Of a stretch of 12,694 nt of DNA, positions 1 to 6,400 are shown one piece after another. Position numbers and translations under genes: made by a program. Source of the stretch: Clostridiales bacterium (GTDB taxonomy: Bacteria > Bacillota > Clostridia > Oscillospirales > Oscillospiraceae). Position 1 is the first letter of the stretch. Each line of letters opens with the position of its first letter. The notes below the pieces were generated by a model. The model was not told where the DNA came from and searched no databases. It saw nothing but the letters and a program-made list of their open reading frames with translations. The DNA is taken from contig JAHAEW010000090.1 in assembly GCA_018374635.1 (NCBI GenBank), positions 1 to 12,694 of the forward strand, written 5' to 3'.

Positions 1-96
1 GAGAACTCTGCTTCTCTCTTTATGTTCCTCTTTTGGCCCCTATATGCCAGAAACCAGGCTCATGCTTGATGCATAGCCGGGTTTCTCGACAGGCTG

Positions 97-143
97 AAAC
101 CCGGCATGGGGACGGATTTTTCCGTCCCCCATGCCGGGTTTTT
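97..143 (+). terminator. Rho-independent terminator with a long GC-rich stem
   Basis: A 19-20 bp stem (97-115 with 122-141, one unpaired C) closes a six-base loop and is followed by TTTTT at 139-143. The U-tract is on the plus-strand side, so it should stop transcription entering from the left of the window. A third copy of the GCCGGGTTT arm lies just upstream at 76-84 and could pair with 97-105 instead of the terminator arm. Confidence 0.85.
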
Positions 144-332
144 CTGTCATAACCCCCGTGTGCCACTGTTTACACCTTGCCCGGTCCATTATTCGGAATA
201 CCGCTGGCACAGGTGCTTCAAGGCCCTCCTTAATACTGCCCCCGCCAATTTCTGATGTGATCGTCAATACCCGGAAGGGCGTGTTCGTAAACTACGCCCC
301 CGCAGAGATTGCCGGGTAAAAACAACAAAAAA
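144..332. other. Gene-poor stretch between two terminators
   Basis: The stretch lies between a plus-strand terminator on its left and a minus-strand terminator on its right. Short open frames exist on both strands. The minus-strand one (75 codons, ending near 40) would begin at TTG and run through the left terminator stem. I see no ribosome site placed to support either frame, and no recognisable product. No tRNA or structured RNA was recognised. Confidence 0.5.
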
Positions 333-376
333 GACAAGTGTCCTTATAGCTTTTCAATGCTATAAGGACACTTGTC
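327..376 (-). terminator. Rho-independent terminator ending the minus-strand operon
   Basis: A perfect 18-bp inverted repeat (333-350 with 359-376) encloses an eight-base loop. Read on the minus strand it is followed directly by TTTTTTG and more T (327-332 and beyond), a textbook intrinsic terminator. It lies about 200 bases after the last confident gene of the operon. The stem is AT-mixed but long. No good U-tract is seen in the plus direction. Confidence 0.92.
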
Positions 377-583
377 ATGGAGTGTAAGACCAATTGAGAT
401 ATTTGCGGAAATCCATGATTTTCAAGGCTTTGCGGGTCTTCACCCATTATTTTTTTGCCGTTTTCGCTGCGATGGCTACGGATTTTCCACCCGAGGGTCA
501 ATTTTAGTGTTCGACCAAAAAAGATGTCCGCTTTATCCATGCCAAAAGATTGACTGAGGGAAGCGCCTGCTTCATCGGACACA
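377..583 (-). other. 3' untranslated stretch with a doubtful ORF
   Basis: The stretch lies between the last confident gene and the terminator. A minus-strand frame of 99 codons opens at 591, overlapping the previous gene's end by eight bases, and runs to 292. It has no ribosome site ahead of its ATG, shows no recognised motif, and reads straight through the terminator stem. A decayed or non-coding tail is more likely than a full gene. Confidence 0.4.
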
Positions 584-943
584 TCATCCAAGGAGTTCGT
601 CCAGCAAGTAGTTGTATTCCGGCAGCTGATCCGTGTACTCTTTCATCCATTCCCGCATAGCTCGCTTTTCCAGATTGGTGGCTTCCGTGTAATCCTCGCT
701 GTGCCCTTCCTGCTCCATAAAGTCGTATGCGAGATTCTGATAGATCTCTTTCACCAATGTTTCGGGATCTTCCAGTCGTGTTACATCGGAGTCATCAATG
801 GAATCCGCCGCAGGCAGGCCAAGCAGAACATACCCGAACTTTTTCGAATAGACCACATCGAGCAGTTCAGAGCCTTCAATGTAGTTCTGGAATACCCCAA
901 GGACCCTCTCAATCTCTCTTTTCTTTTCCTCGAATGAGCTCAT
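584..943 (-). CDS. Hypothetical acidic protein, 119 aa
   Basis: I do not recognise this family. The product starts MSSFEEKKRE and is strongly acidic, with no signal peptide or membrane segment. A longer in-frame start exists at 1060. The ATG at 943 is preferred because GGAAGGAG lies just ahead of it and the upstream codons look non-coding. It is the last confident gene of the minus-strand operon, after the frameshifted resolvase gene (gap about 117 bases) and before the terminator at 327-376. Predicted secondary structure looks helical, especially the C-terminal 60 residues, but this is by eye. A soluble cytoplasmic protein encoded on mobile-element cargo is all that can be inferred. Confidence 0.75.
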   Translation of the reverse strand: MSSFEEKKREIERVLGVFQNYIEGSELLDVVYSKKFGYVLLGLPAADSIDDSDVTRLEDPETLVKEIYQNLAYDFMEQEGHSEDYTEATNLEKRAMREWMKEYTDQLPEYNYLLDELLG

Positions 944-1060
944 GGCAACATCTCCTTCCTGCCGGAATGACCGACTTTCCCGGTCTGGTGTATGTGGTTC
1001 CTTTATTATACCGCATTTTCTTTGGCCGTGGAAGAGCGGTGGGACGGGAACTTTTCCCAA

Positions 1061-1449
1061 TCACATGGTCTGTTCCATCGTCGCCACCCGGAAATAACCA
1101 TGAGAATATGCGGGGGCCAGATCAATTTCGCCATCTGGGCAATAGACCCGGACTCCTGCTGCGGTCAATTTTTCTCCAATCGCCGCCAAACCTTCGGCGT
1201 CACGAGCCAGACGGTCGCCGTTCATCACCAGCACCCGGTCATAGACTCCATGTCGTGCATCACGGATCAGCGTTCGAATGCTCTGGCGGTTTGCGTCCAA
1301 GCCGCTCTCATATTGAGCATCTCGGTGGAAATCGAAAAGCCAAGCTGTCTGGCGAGGCTTCGGAGTGCGGTGAGCTGCTGGTTTATGGCGAGACGGTTGC
1401 TTTCCGTAGACGCTCCATCTACCCGGCAGTATAGGCAGCACTTAGACAT
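1061..1449 (-). pseudogene. Resolvase-domain (serine recombinase N-terminus) gene with a frameshift
   Basis: The start is clear: AAGGAGG lies nine bases before the ATG at 1449, and the product opens MSKCCLYCRVDGASTESNR, the N-terminal strand of the serine-recombinase catalytic domain. Similarity stays in this frame to about 1320 (GFSISTE), then continues in the next frame as YESGLDANRQS, VLVMNGDRLARD and AAGVRVYCP to the stop at 1061. One lost base near 1310-1325 explains it. The repaired product would be about 129 aa, a catalytic domain without the zinc-ribbon or DNA-binding region of large recombinases. The arginine motif RLARD is kept. The usual YCRVS serine is replaced by Asp in CRVDGAS, so even the intact form may not cut DNA. 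A sequencing error or programmed -1 shift is possible, but no classic slippery heptamer is seen. Confidence 0.8.
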
Positions 1450-1491
1450 CTGATTTGACCTCCTTGAACGAATTTGGGAAGACGCTACCAC

Positions 1492-1803
1492 TCAGCCCTG
1501 ACATTCATCCCGGATGAAATCATACAGGGCTTCCGGTTCCATCAGGCACCACTTAGTTTTTTCATCATCGGTCCAGACTTCATAGTCTGGGGCGGCATCG
1601 TAAAGCCACCAGCTGATATAGTCGTACTGGTCGTTGACTGCTTCCTTCAGTACATCCAGCAAGGCGGCAAGAAGCGGCGCTCCGCCCTCAAATACGAAAT
1701 GTCCGTCTCCCATCAGAGTGAGTGCCTTACTGAACTGTTCATCTCGATCCTTTTGCGCTTGGATCTTTCGCAGGGCTTCGCAGAAGGTTTCCTTGGATAG
1801 CAT
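1492..1803 (-). CDS. Hypothetical protein, 103 aa
   Basis: Not recognised. The start at 1803 is chosen because GGAGGGG sits a few bases upstream and because the ATG shares its A with the stop codon of the preceding gene (TAATG), a typical translational coupling. A longer in-frame start at 1854 has no such support and lies inside the upstream gene. The product begins MLSKETFCEALRKIQ. It has a mixed helical N-terminus, a central hydrophobic helix around APLLAALLDVLKEAV, and an acidic, aromatic-rich C-terminus (YDYISWWLYDAAPDYEVW). There is no signal peptide or convincing membrane span. It is the seventh gene in the overlapping series of the minus-strand operon. Confidence 0.8.
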   Translation of the reverse strand: MLSKETFCEALRKIQAQKDRDEQFSKALTLMGDGHFVFEGGAPLLAALLDVLKEAVNDQYDYISWWLYDAAPDYEVWTDDEKTKWCLMEPEALYDFIRDECQG

Positions 1804-2027
1804 TAAAGTCCCCCTCCCAGATTCTCCCCCTCCGCTTCCTGTTCGGCTTTCCATTTCAGAAGCAAGGAAATGGCCAACTCCTGAGTAGCGGGATCGACGC
1901 AGAACTCGAAGAACTTCACAGCCAACATTTCTGGTGTCAGCCCCATCGGGGCGATTACCGCTTCCAGTTGCTCCAGAAGCTCCGCATCTACTTGGATTTC
2001 CACGAGCTCATATCGCTTTTCATCCAT
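1803..2027 (-). CDS. Small protein, possibly RelB-like ribbon-helix-helix
   Basis: A 74-aa product beginning MDEKRYELVEIQVDAELL. The pattern of a short beta strand (ELVEIQVDAEL), a helix (LEQLEAVIAPMG) and a second helix opening with LTPEMLAVKFFEF resembles RelB/DinJ-type ribbon-helix-helix antitoxins. The resemblance is by pattern only and no toxin partner is obvious next to it. The gene overlaps the end of the 294-aa gene by eight bases and is coupled to the next gene through TAATG. GAGG about ten bases upstream is a modest ribosome site. It could equally be a small unrelated helical protein. Confidence 0.7.
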   Translation of the reverse strand: MDEKRYELVEIQVDAELLEQLEAVIAPMGLTPEMLAVKFFEFCVDPATQELAISLLLKWKAEQEAEGENLGGGL

Positions 2028-2904
2028 GGTGCGTTTCCTCGCCTTCCGGAGATTCCTTCCGCAACTCGTCCAGTCGCTGCCGGAACAGCTCCTGGAGCTC
2101 CTTCCAGATCTGCGGCTGCTTGAGGGGCGCTATCGGCTGGTTCAGTTCCCGCTCCAGATCGGCGACAGCCACCGAAAGCGTCTTTTCATCGAACAGCTGG
2201 TAGTGGCGGCGAAGATACTGGACAACCGCCGCACTCTCCTCATCTTCATTGCGCATGGCATAGCGGAGGGCGCTGTTGATGACACAGGAAAAGTCATCCA
2301 CATAGTCAAGATTGAACCAGGAGGCTGGGCAGAGAACCAGGTCATCTTTGCCTTCCTCGGTGATCACCAGCCCGATGTTCTCGCGGCTTATCCTTTCCAA
2401 CACGGTGTCCAGGTCATCTGCCAGTGCCTGGCGTGAGATGCGTTCCATGCTTTCCAGAGGTTGTAAAATCGGCATCCTTTTCTTCCTCCTATCGTCTTCT
2501 TTAATCTTGCCAGATGTTAGCGTCCGGCTCAGGCTATACCACACTCGGGGATATGGCTCCTGTTCTCCATATCGGTTCAAATGTGCGCTGATCTCTGCCA
2601 CAGCTGCGGAACGGGTAGCTTCGTCCAGACGGCGCAGGTTCCGGCAGGTGAATTCCACGACTATGGTGGGCATATAGGTGTGCCGCCCCAGACTGTACTG
2701 GATCGATGCCAGAACGATATGCCGCAGACCTCCATCCAAAATGGGAGCGAGGATTCTCACGGAGAACAGCAGCCCGGTGCTTCCTTTTTGGGAGTGGAGA
2801 GAGAGGCCGTTTCGCTTGGCTCGTTCCATCATGTGCCTCCAGTCCTGCCGTGCGATGGAACCGGCTACAGGAGCTGCCTCATAAAAGCCTCTTTTATGTC
2901 TCAC
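2020..2904 (-). CDS. Two-domain hypothetical protein, 294 aa, with an internal start
   Basis: The GTG start at 2904 overlaps the stop of the preceding phosphoesterase gene (GTGA) with GAGGTG just upstream. Two halves resemble each other without gaps: about residues 61-129 (HIVLASIQYSLGR, RRLDEATRSAAVAEISAHLN) and about 196-265 (CVINSALRYAMR, QLFDEKTLSVAVADLERELN). By eye about 16 of 69 positions are identical. Between them, from Met144, lies MPILQPLESMERISRQ followed by a stretch ending GLVITEEGKDDLVL, which recalls the Phd/YefM antitoxin fold. Met144 has its own AGGAGG nine bases ahead (2485-2490), so a 151-aa C-terminal product from 2475 is likely as well as or instead of the full protein. 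I cannot name a biochemical function. The gene is embedded in the operon between a phosphoesterase and a small antitoxin-like protein. Confidence 0.8.
   Translation of the reverse strand: MRHKRGFYEAAPVAGSIARQDWRHMMERAKRNGLSLHSQKGSTGLLFSVRILAPILDGGLRHIVLASIQYSLGRHTYMPTIVVEFTCRNLRRLDEATRSAAVAEISAHLNRYGEQEPYPRVWYSLSRTLTSGKIKEDDRRKKRMPILQPLESMERISRQALADDLDTVLERISRENIGLVITEEGKDDLVLCPASWFNLDYVDDFSCVINSALRYAMRNEDEESAAVVQYLRRHYQLFDEKTLSVAVADLERELNQPIAPLKQPQIWKELQELFRQRLDELRKESPEGEETHHG
2473..2490 (-). promoter_or_regulatory. Internal ribosome site and start inside the 294-aa ORF
   Basis: AGGAGG at 2485-2490 is followed after nine bases by ATG at 2473-2475, in frame with the surrounding ORF. It is one of the best ribosome sites of the operon. 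It points to a separate 151-aa protein, or to two ancestral genes that lost the stop between them. Confidence 0.7.
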
Positions 2905-3464
2905 GGCTGCACCTCAAGCCCAGATTTTGACTGACCTTTATACAGAAGATTGTTGGCCTCCATCTCCTCAAAGGTGACCGGCTCGAAGTGATTGACATCC
3001 ACTCCGGCATTCAGCATTCTCTCGTTTGCCTGGATGAGCGGCCAGTAATCCGCGTCGGTATTGCCGTGGATGTGGCCAAAGACCATGTAGCAGCGCATGA
3101 TGTGAGGCCAAGACATCATGGGGTAGTGGCAGAGTGTGTACTGCCGCTTTCCGTCTGCGACATACAATAGGTTATTGACACTTTCAAAGAACTGTTCCGT
3201 CTGACAACTCCTGATCCATCCCCTGTCATGATTCCCAAGGATGAGATGTTTCTTCCCCCGCAGCCGCCGCAGGTATTCCTCCGGCGGCTTTTGGCTGCGG
3301 TAGATCAGGTCGCCAAGGATATAGACGGTATCCTTCCCTGTGACCTTGTGGTTCCAGTTTTCGATGAGGGTTTCGTCCATCTCCTCGATACTGGAAAAGG
3401 GCCGGTTGCAAAGGCGGATGCAGTTTTCGTGACCGAGATGCAGGTCAGAGGTAAAGAAGATCAT
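2901..3464 (-). CDS. Metallophosphoesterase, calcineurin-like, 187 aa
   Basis: A hydrolase of the calcineurin-like phosphoesterase superfamily, which uses two bound metal ions. All core motifs are visible: SDLHLGH (D7, H9), GDLIYR (D52), LGNHD (N78, H79), CHYP (H113) and FGHIHGN (H131, H133). The spacing fits the small single-domain forms common in phages and mobile elements (start MIFFTSDLHLGHENCIRLCN). The substrate (cyclic nucleotide, nucleic acid end or phosphoprotein) cannot be read from the sequence. There is no signal peptide, so it should be cytoplasmic. The ATG overlaps the stop of the 414-aa gene (ATGA) with AAGGTG upstream. It is one of two phosphoesterases in this operon. They are not close copies of each other. 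Confidence 0.95.
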   Translation of the reverse strand: MIFFTSDLHLGHENCIRLCNRPFSSIEEMDETLIENWNHKVTGKDTVYILGDLIYRSQKPPEEYLRRLRGKKHLILGNHDRGWIRSCQTEQFFESVNNLLYVADGKRQYTLCHYPMMSWPHIMRCYMVFGHIHGNTDADYWPLIQANERMLNAGVDVNHFEPVTFEEMEANNLLYKGQSKSGLEVQP

Positions 3465-4705
3465 GGGGTTTCACCTTCTTTCTTCATCCTTGGAACCGGG
3501 ATTGGCTGCCATCGGCAGTATTTTGCAAGCTCATCCTGATGTTCCCGAGGCAGATTCATAAAATCGACAATGTCCTCTCCCGGAAACCTGGCGTGGCAGT
3601 AAGCAGGAAAGACTCCCTCCGGCACGATGCCGATGGACTCCGCTCCGGTCAGGCGGGCCTTCAGTTTCTCTGCGTTTCGGATGCATACGGGAACGCCTGC
3701 CCGATGAAGTGCCAGGAAGAAACGGACCGCCTCAATCGTCCGGGTCTCCGCAAGACCGGCCACCACCAGATAGTAGCCATGTGCATCCCGGTGTACGATG
3801 CAGTCGATGTGGGTGCTGTTGCCGCCCCTGTATACCTCCCAGGGGTGACCGGTGCGGGGACGCTCTTTCAGCCACCGAGCAAAGGCTTCGGGGGAATCTC
3901 CGTCCAGCTTGGACAGTCCCTCGTCCCGCCCATCGGCGTGGAGGGCGTACTGCTCTTTTTCCGATTTCTCCGTTCCGGTGTAACCCATAGCCCGATAGCC
4001 CAGGGCACAGAAGCGATAGAAGTCGTTTGCGGTCATGGATGGAAGCCGCTTGTTTTTTTCCAAAGGATACCCCACCGCCGAGGTGAGAAACTCCTCCATC
4101 TCCTGCTGGGAGAAGTCCTGGAAGAACTCCTCTTTCCACTGAGGGAATACCCTCCACAGATCCCGGCGCAGGATGGTTCCGGTTCGATGCCAGATGGGCA
4201 GCTCCCGCTCCACCAGTCCCTGATAAGAGCCGGTCTCCACCATCTGAACGGCGTCCCGTACCGCCTCCTCCAGCCAAGCGGTGAATTTGGAGATGTCGTT
4301 GGGGAAGGAACGTTCTCTGCGGCCATCCACTTCCAGCACATGCCGATGCCCCAAGAATATTGCCCGATACCCGATCTCCTGATCCTCGCCGGCGGCAAAG
4401 TGGAACCACGCTGCCTCCTCCGGGAACTCGGAATGCCACCAGGTTTCAAACTCCTCAACGTTCTCCACCTGGCCGTCCTCCCGCAGCTCCTCAAAGCTGC
4501 CGAAGTCTTCGATGGTACCTCGCTCCGCACGGAGCCATAGTTCCCAGCTTGTGTTCTCCGGGCCTGGCTCCAGCCGGTGGAGAAGGCTGAAGATCCGGTC
4601 GATGGCCGCATAGGATGTCTCGTCATAGGTGAAGGAGCAGTTGATGTTTCGGTATTCCACCCGACCCAGCCAGTTGATGTAGTGCTTGATCTCCGGCGCT
4701 TTCAT
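3461..4705 (-). CDS. Hypothetical protein, 414 aa, operon cargo
   Basis: Function unrecognised. The start at 4705 is firm: GGAGGAGGTG lies just upstream and the ATG overlaps the previous stop (ATGA). The product is soluble, acidic and rich in Trp and aromatic residues, without signal peptide or membrane span. Residues 1-130 hold alternating strands, with LFLGHRHVLEVDGRR-like charged turns near 117-131. Residues 170-240 are helical (WKEEFFQDFSQQEMEEFL). The last part from about 285 (WEVYRGGNSTHIDCIVHRD, YYLVVAGLAETRTIEAVRFF) looks like a compact alpha/beta domain. It ends in a basic tail. It is the largest gene of the operon and sits between the two phosphoesterase genes with a small acidic gene. 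A long plus-strand frame over it is an antisense shadow. Confidence 0.85.
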   Translation of the reverse strand: MKAPEIKHYINWLGRVEYRNINCSFTYDETSYAAIDRIFSLLHRLEPGPENTSWELWLRAERGTIEDFGSFEELREDGQVENVEEFETWWHSEFPEEAAWFHFAAGEDQEIGYRAIFLGHRHVLEVDGRRERSFPNDISKFTAWLEEAVRDAVQMVETGSYQGLVERELPIWHRTGTILRRDLWRVFPQWKEEFFQDFSQQEMEEFLTSAVGYPLEKNKRLPSMTANDFYRFCALGYRAMGYTGTEKSEKEQYALHADGRDEGLSKLDGDSPEAFARWLKERPRTGHPWEVYRGGNSTHIDCIVHRDAHGYYLVVAGLAETRTIEAVRFFLALHRAGVPVCIRNAEKLKARLTGAESIGIVPEGVFPAYCHARFPGEDIVDFMNLPREHQDELAKYCRWQPIPVPRMKKEGETP

Positions 4706-5052
4706 GTTTTCACCTCCTCCGTATCCGTATCCCCATCCTCCGTTTCCTCAAACTGGAGCTGGAAGAGGGCAGTGTGCTCTCCCACAAGAGCGGGGTATTT
4801 GTAATAGACATGGCGGCATAGGGTTTTGTACAGTTCAAGGAGCCTCGGATCATCTCCGAAGTCCACAAGCCCGTCCATGATTCGCTCGATCTCCCGCTCC
4901 TCAGTGATACTGCCGTTCAACACCTGCTCTACCAAACGGCTGTATTGCTGATATGCGGCGTCCATTAGGCGGGAAATCTCCTGGACGATCTCACGGATTG
5001 CGGCAAAGCACGCCTCCTGCTCCTTGGCCTCCGGTCTTTCTTCCTCTGTCAT
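4702..5052 (-). CDS. Hypothetical acidic helical protein, 116 aa
   Basis: The product begins MTEEERPEAKEQEACF and is almost entirely helical by eye, with an acidic tail (FEETEDGDTDTEEVKT). Start 5052 is chosen over an in-frame start at 5196 because GGGAGGGG stands just ahead and the ATG overlaps the upstream stop (ATGA). The longer version would lie inside the phosphoesterase gene. The family is not recognised and there are no catalytic motifs. Its place between the first phosphoesterase and the 414-aa gene, with four-base overlaps on both sides, implies coordinated, probably near-equal synthesis. An adaptor or small regulatory subunit is possible but unproven. Confidence 0.8.
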   Translation of the reverse strand: MTEEERPEAKEQEACFAAIREIVQEISRLMDAAYQQYSRLVEQVLNGSITEEREIERIMDGLVDFGDDPRLLELYKTLCRHVYYKYPALVGEHTALFQLQFEETEDGDTDTEEVKT

Positions 5053-5768
5053 AATGTGTCCCCTCCCGTCAAGAGCTGCGGCGCAGCCTCCACGCTGTGG
5101 AAGAGAAAGTGCATCCGGTCGATATGCTTGTCGATATGCCAGTGCCCACAGAACCAGTGGCCGTATTTGAGTTTCCGCTCGATCTCCTCCAGCCATTTCT
5201 CGGTAGAGTCGTCCACGGTACTCTGGTCGATCATCGGAAGAAAGGCTTCCCGCGGCTCATACGGATAGGGACAGGTGTGGGAGAGGACGGTATCTACCTG
5301 CCACCCGCAGGTATCCAGTGTCTGGACAACCTTGTCCTTGATCTTCTGGGAAGGCTGCTCATCCGGCCACCAGCCGTAACCTCTGGCCAGCCGGTAGAAT
5401 TTGTCCACGCTGTAAGCTCCGCCGATGACCAAGTGTCGGAGACCTTCCAGATTAAAGATCTCACCATCCATAGCAAACAGCAGACGGGGAAAGGCTTCCT
5501 CTACCCAGACTGTCCCGCCGTTCCACTGCTTCGTCCGATAGGAAGGGAGGCTGGCCGGTCGGATCTCATGGTTGCCGTGGATGCAGAGCATCGTCGGCTT
5601 TACGGCGGTAAGAACTTTCTTCATCTCTGTGTCTCGCCGGTTTCGGTAGTAGTTCGCTCCTACATCTCCAAGCAGAACCAGAGTATCCTGCTCTGTCAGC
5701 TTCTTGCTGTCGCAAAACTGTATGACCTCATAGGGGTCTCCGTGGATATCACCTGTGTAATAGATCAT
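5049..5768 (-). CDS. Metallophosphoesterase, calcineurin-like, 239 aa
   Basis: First gene of the minus-strand operon. Two-metal phosphoesterase motifs are complete: TGDIHGD (D7, H9), LGDVGANY (D35), HGNHE (N66, H67), SHTCPYPYEP (H164) and FCGHWHIDKH (H209, H211). GNHE instead of GNHD and the GDIHGD opening place it nearer the Ser/Thr-phosphatase-like branch than the 187-aa enzyme downstream. This is a family-level judgement and the substrate is unknown. The ATG at 5768 follows AAAGGTGG, about 25 bases downstream of a TATAAT -10 box. There is no signal peptide. The end overlaps the next gene by four bases. Two different phosphoesterases in one operon suggest related or sequential dephosphorylation steps (inference). 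Confidence 0.95.
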   Translation of the reverse strand: MIYYTGDIHGDPYEVIQFCDSKKLTEQDTLVLLGDVGANYYRNRRDTEMKKVLTAVKPTMLCIHGNHEIRPASLPSYRTKQWNGGTVWVEEAFPRLLFAMDGEIFNLEGLRHLVIGGAYSVDKFYRLARGYGWWPDEQPSQKIKDKVVQTLDTCGWQVDTVLSHTCPYPYEPREAFLPMIDQSTVDDSTEKWLEEIERKLKYGHWFCGHWHIDKHIDRMHFLFHSVEAAPQLLTGGDTL

Positions 5769-5792
5769 TGGTCATTCCACCTTTCTTTTTTC

Positions 5793-5798
5793 ATTATA
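5793..5798 (-). promoter_or_regulatory. -10 box of the double-phosphoesterase operon promoter
   Basis: A perfect TATAAT on the minus strand lies about 25 bases before the first start codon. At the usual 16-18 base spacing the -35 position reads CGGATA or CCGGAT, far from TTGACA. A promoter that needs an activator bound to the adjacent repeats at 5827-5863 would fit, as would a weak constitutive promoter. Confidence 0.65.
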
Positions 5799-5826
5799 CC
5801 AACTCGGAAGACCCATATCCGGGACT

Positions 5827-5863
5827 TTCCAAAAACATATCCACTGTTCCAAAAATATATCCA
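5827..5863. repeat. Two 17-bp direct repeats upstream of the operon promoter
   Basis: Plus strand: TTCCAAAAACATATCCA at 5827-5843 and TTCCAAAAATATATCCA at 5847-5863, one mismatch, 20 bases start to start (about two helical turns). A degenerate third CATATCC stands at 5814-5820. They lie just upstream of where a -35 box would be, a common place for activator or repressor sites. The obvious candidates to bind are the neighbouring XRE proteins, but this is a guess. Confidence 0.8.
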
Positions 5864-5878
5864 GCTTTACTGGCATAG

Positions 5879-5916
5879 ATCGACCGGCAGTCAATGCTCG
5901 TGACTTCCGGTTGATT
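5879..5916. repeat. Palindromic element, left copy
   Basis: An imperfect inverted repeat: ATCGACCGGCAGTCAA (5879-5894), six-base centre, TGACTTCCGGTTGATT (5901-5916). It lies 12 bases beyond the 3' end of the minus-strand XRE gene. No T-tract follows it on either strand, so it is not a standard terminator. A near-identical copy lies at 6854-6889. Confidence 0.8.
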
Positions 5917-5928
5917 GCTTTCTCAGGT

Positions 5929-6306
5929 TCAGACGGTAAAAGCAAAGTTGTCTGGTTTACCGTATCTGCCTTGATGCTCTTTCAAGGAAGCCTTCAACGA
6001 TTTTATAACATCCAGGAGAATCAGCATCTCATAGGTACTGCAATCCGAAAGGAGTAGAGCGATTTCTTCGCTGGCGCACCGTTCAGTGCTGGTGACTTGC
6101 TCCATCAAAAGCCGGTCGGGAGATACTCCCAAGGCATTGGCGATAAGCACAAAGGTGTCAAGGCTCATGCTCTTGATTCCGCTCTCTATGTAGCTGATGT
6201 AAGATGGCGTTTTATCCACCAGTTCAGAGAGCATCGCTTGCGAAAGGTGGTTGCGCTGGCGGACTTCACGGATGTGTTTTCCAATGACTTTGTAGTTCAG
6301 GCTCAT
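5929..6306 (-). CDS. XRE-family transcriptional regulator, 125 aa
   Basis: A Cro/CI-type DNA-binding protein. The helix-turn-helix domain covers about residues 5-68: IGKHIREVRQRNHLSQAMLSE, then TPSYISYIESGIKSMSLDTF as recognition helix and following turn, then LIANALGVSPDRLL. A C-terminal extension (EIALLLSDCSTYEMLILLDVIKSLK, about 81-107) matches that of the divergent neighbour at 6448 and probably dimerises. GGAGG lies just before the ATG. The gene is transcribed leftward, away from its paralogue and in the same direction as the phosphoesterase operon that begins about 130 bases further on. It may regulate that operon or the plus-strand genes. The shared intergenic operator motifs suggest autoregulation. 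Confidence 0.93.
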   Translation of the reverse strand: MSLNYKVIGKHIREVRQRNHLSQAMLSELVDKTPSYISYIESGIKSMSLDTFVLIANALGVSPDRLLMEQVTSTERCASEEIALLLSDCSTYEMLILLDVIKSLKASLKEHQGRYGKPDNFAFTV

Positions 6307-6337
6307 AATAAGACCTCCAAAAAAATTTTGCAGTCTT

Positions 6338-6400
6338 ATTATAGTGTTTAGATTATATCATCAACTTGGCCTTATATCAATTTCACCTCAAGTTGATATA
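6338..6400. promoter_or_regulatory. Divergent promoter and operator region between the XRE genes
   Basis: A TATAAT -10 for the leftward gene lies at 6338-6343 (minus strand). TATATCA motifs occur at 6354-6360 and 6373-6379 on the plus strand and, inverted, within 6389-6400. ATCAACTTG (6360-6368) and CAAGTTGAT (6389-6397) form a perfect 9-bp inverted repeat with 20 bases between arms. The first motif lies over the expected -35 of the leftward promoter. TTGATA at 6393-6398 could be part of a rightward promoter, but no well-spaced -10 was found. This is the pattern expected for mutual repression by two XRE proteins. Confidence 0.7.

Noticed and set aside
40..319. Short ORFs on both strands beside the left terminator
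   Set aside because: The minus-strand frame runs through the terminator stem and starts at TTG; the plus-strand frame starts within the stem. No motif supports either.
292..591. Minus-strand ORF of 99 codons at the end of the operon
   Set aside because: It reads through the operon terminator, lacks a ribosome site and has no recognisable motif; kept only as a doubtful ORF in the 3' stretch.
727..1434. Plus-strand ORF of 235 codons
   Set aside because: It is antisense to the 119-aa gene and the resolvase-domain gene, with Pro/Arg/Ser-rich shadow composition and no start signal.
3539..4540. Long plus-strand ORF (333 codons)
   Set aside because: It is antisense to the 414-aa gene, has no ribosome site fitting an operon, and shows no family motif; high GC makes long shadow frames common here.
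5827..5863. Repeats considered as the start of a CRISPR array or as replication iterons
   Set aside because: There are only two good copies with a 3-base gap and no spacers, and no replication initiator gene nearby; promoter-proximal regulatory sites fit better.
5097..5903. Plus-strand ORF of 268 codons
   Set aside because: It is antisense to the 239-aa phosphoesterase, whose motifs are unmistakable, and it runs across the promoter repeats.
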